From positions 292,331-356,330 of the forward strand of contig NW_027096058.1 of assembly GCF_040115645.1 (NCBI RefSeq): DNA of 64,000 nucleotides. Direction: 5' to 3'. Made by a program: the position numbers and the translations under genes. Below the pieces are notes generated by a model. The model ran no database searches. It had not been told where the DNA came from and saw only the letters and a program-made list of their open reading frames with translations. The DNA comes from Euwallacea fornicatus (lineage: Eukaryota > Arthropoda > Insecta > Coleoptera > Curculionidae). Positions 62,201 to 64,000 of this stretch are shown piece by piece (within the stretch, counting starts at the first letter, position 1; the number at the start of each line of letters is the position of its first letter).

Positions 62201-64000
62201 ACTGACTGTTCTAGGACAGCCGAATTGGCAATTTGTCGTTTATGGCCCCATTAGGCTTATTTTGCTAAAAGGAGACGATTTGAACAAAATTGCTCGTAGC
62301 GTTGTTGAAATAACGTCAAAACATGGTTAAAGGTCAATTTCCGACGAAACTCGCCGATTTCACGGAATTGACGATTTTAAAACTCAGGATTGATCGAAAT
62401 GATGGAAATAGCCCTAAATCGTGCAATTTACAGGATTTGGACAAAAACTGACTGTTCTAGGACAGCCGAATTGGCAATTTGTCGTTTATGGCCCCATTAG
62501 GCTTATTTTGCTAAAAGGAGACAATTTGAACAAAATTGCTCGTAGCGTTGTTGAAGTAACGTCAAAGCATGGCTAACGGTCAATTTCCGACGAAAGTCGC
62601 CGATTTCACCGAATTGGCGATTTTGAAACTCAGGATTGATCGAAATGATGGAAATAGCCCTAAATCGTGCAATTTACAGGATTTGGACAAAAACTGACTG
62701 TTCTAGGACAGCCAAGTTGACGATTTGTCGTTTAAGGCCCCATTAGGCTTATTTTGCTAAAAGGAGACGATTTGAACAAAATTGCTCGCAGCGTTGTTGA
62801 AGTAACGTCAAAGAATGGCTAACGGTCAATTTCCGACGAAAGTCGCCGATTTCACGGAATTGGCGATTTTGAAACTCAGGATTGATCGAAATGATGGAAA
62901 TAGCCCTAAATCGTGCAATTTACAGGATTTGGACAAAAACTGACTGTTCTAGGACAGCCGAATTGGCAATTTGTCGTTTATGGCCCCATTAGGCTTATTT
63001 TGCTAAAAGGAGACAATTTGTACAGAATTGCTCGTAGCGTTGTTGAAATAACGTCAAAGCATGGCTAACGGTCAATTTCCGACGAAAGTCGCCGATTTCA
63101 CCGAATTGGCGATTTTGAAACTCAGGATTGATCGAAATGATGGAAATAGCCCTAAATCGTGCAATTTACAGGATTTGGACAAAAACTGACTGTTCTAGGA
63201 CAGCCGAATTGGCAATTTGTCGTTTATGGCCCCATTAGGCTTATTTTGTTAAAAGGAGACGATTTGAACAAAATTACTCGTAGCGTTGTTGAAATAACGT
63301 CAAATCATCGTTAAAGGTCAATTTCCGACGAAAGTCGCCGATTTCACCGAATTGGCGATTTTGAAACTCAGGATTGATCGAAATGATGGAAATAGCCCTA
63401 AATCGTGCAATTTACAGGATTTGGACAAAAACTGACTGTTCTAGGACAGCCGAATTGGCAATTTGTCGTTTATGGCCCCATTAGGCTTATTTTGCTAAAA
63501 GGAGACGATTTGAACAAAATTGCTCGTAGCGTTGTTGAAATAACGTCAAAGCATGGCTAACGGTCAATTTCCGACGAAAGTCGCCGATTTCACGGAATTG
63601 GCGATTTTGAAACTCAGGATTGATCGAAATGATGGAAATAGCCCTAAATCGTGCAATTTACAGGATTTGGACAAAAACTGACTGTTCTAGGACAGCCGAA
63701 TTGGCAATTTGTCGTTTATGGCCCCATTAGGCTTATTTTGCTAAAAGGAGACAATTTGAACAGAATTGCTCGTAGCGTTGTTGAAATAACGTCAAAGCAT
63801 GGCTAACGGTCAATTTCCGACGAAAGTCGCCGATTTCACCGAATTGGCGATTTTGAAACTCAGGATTGATCGAAATGATGGAAATAGCCCTAAATCGTGC
63901 AATTTACAGGATTTGGACAAAAACTGACTGTTCTAGGACAGCCGAATTGGCAATTTGTCGTTTATGGCCCCATTAGGCTTATTTTGCTAAAAGGAGACGA
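56241..64000. repeat. Homogenised distal part of satellite B with multi-monomer higher-order spacing
   Basis: Monomers here are nearly identical and almost all carry GTGCAATTTACAGG. Marker variants repeat at multiples of 246 bp. TTTTGTTAAAAGG occurs near 56601, 57339, 58569, 59307 and 63243, with spacings of 3, 5, 3 and 16 monomers. The variant AGGATATGGAC occurs at 59726 and 61448 (7 monomers, 1722 bp). GTTGAAGTAA pairs at 59849/60095 recur at 61571/61817 (7 monomers), and those at 60587/60833 recur at 62555/62801 (8 monomers, 1968 bp). This is a young higher-order structure, not yet regular. Confidence 0.85.

Larger units (their letters stand above)
51361..64000. repeat. Satellite B array (246-bp monomer)
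   Basis: About 51 tandem copies of a 246-bp monomer unrelated in overall sequence to satellite A. CTCAGGATTGATCGAAATGA recurs at 51562, 51808, 52054, 52300, 52546 and 52792, exactly 246 bp apart. Constant blocks are TAGCCCTAAATCGTGC, ACTGACTGTTCTAGGACAGC, CCCATTAGGCTTATTTTGC, GCTCGTAGCGTTGTTGAAA and GGTCAATTTCCGACGAAA. The first monomer is incomplete: it enters at the equivalent of CAGGATTTGGACAAAAACTG. The array runs off the right end of the window. No gene is seen; an open frame at 56025-56243 is simply the monomer in one frame. Confidence 0.97.

Noticed and set aside
1..64000. CRISPR-like array
   Set aside because: The repeats are 174 and 246 bp head-to-tail with no unique spacers, and the retrotransposon shows the DNA is eukaryotic.
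1..64000. Telomeric (TTAGG)n or other simple telomere repeats
   Set aside because: None was seen on either strand, so a telomeric setting is not supported, although the R1 clade includes telomere-specific elements.

Overview
The window is eukaryotic heterochromatin, most likely from an arthropod and probably an insect. It consists almost entirely of two tandem satellite arrays, interrupted by one apparently full-length non-LTR retrotransposon of the R1 clade. No host gene, tRNA, rRNA, CRISPR or bacterial-type feature is visible. The arthropod inference rests on the retrotransposon: an R1-type ORF1 with three CCHC knuckles, and an ORF2 with an N-terminal APE-like endonuclease, a YADD reverse transcriptase and a C-terminal CCHC. 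That clade is chiefly known from arthropods. The species cannot be named from the sequence.

Layout. (1) 1-7155 and 12807-50600: satellite A, a 174-bp monomer in direct orientation (about 258 monomers by length). It is organised as a mosaic of higher-order duplications with spacings of 696, 3301, 3478 and 5564 bp. (2) 7156-12792: the retrotransposon, inserted inside one satellite A monomer and flanked by a 14-16 bp target-site duplication. It has a 5' UTR, ORF1 (667 codons from the first ATG), ORF2 (1005 codons), a structured 3' UTR and a run of 29 A. (3) About 49800-50600: monomers become divergent, and the array stops in mid-monomer. (4) About 50607-51360: four and a fraction strongly diverged satellite A monomers in INVERTED orientation, still with a 174-175 bp period. 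(5) 51361-64000: satellite B, an unrelated 246-bp monomer (about 51 copies). It is heterogeneous near the junction and highly homogenised, with 7- and 8-monomer higher-order spacing, toward the right end.

The only protein-coding content is the retrotransposon. ORF1 would form the RNA-binding particle, and ORF2 would nick the target and reverse-transcribe the RNA from its 3' end. Both frames are uninterrupted, the target-site duplication is perfect and the A tail is uniform, so the insertion looks recent. An uninterrupted paralogue of the insertion site exists at 3839-3854.

The most curious signal outside the element is in the satellites. The satellite A monomer carries a 14-bp perfect palindrome centred on TTCTAGAA, which forms a three-unit heat-shock-element-like motif (perfect in at least six monomers). 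The otherwise unrelated satellite B has a 14-bp palindrome with the same TTCTAGAA core. The many roughly 97-codon open frames across satellite A arise because 174 is a multiple of three; I do not treat them as genes.
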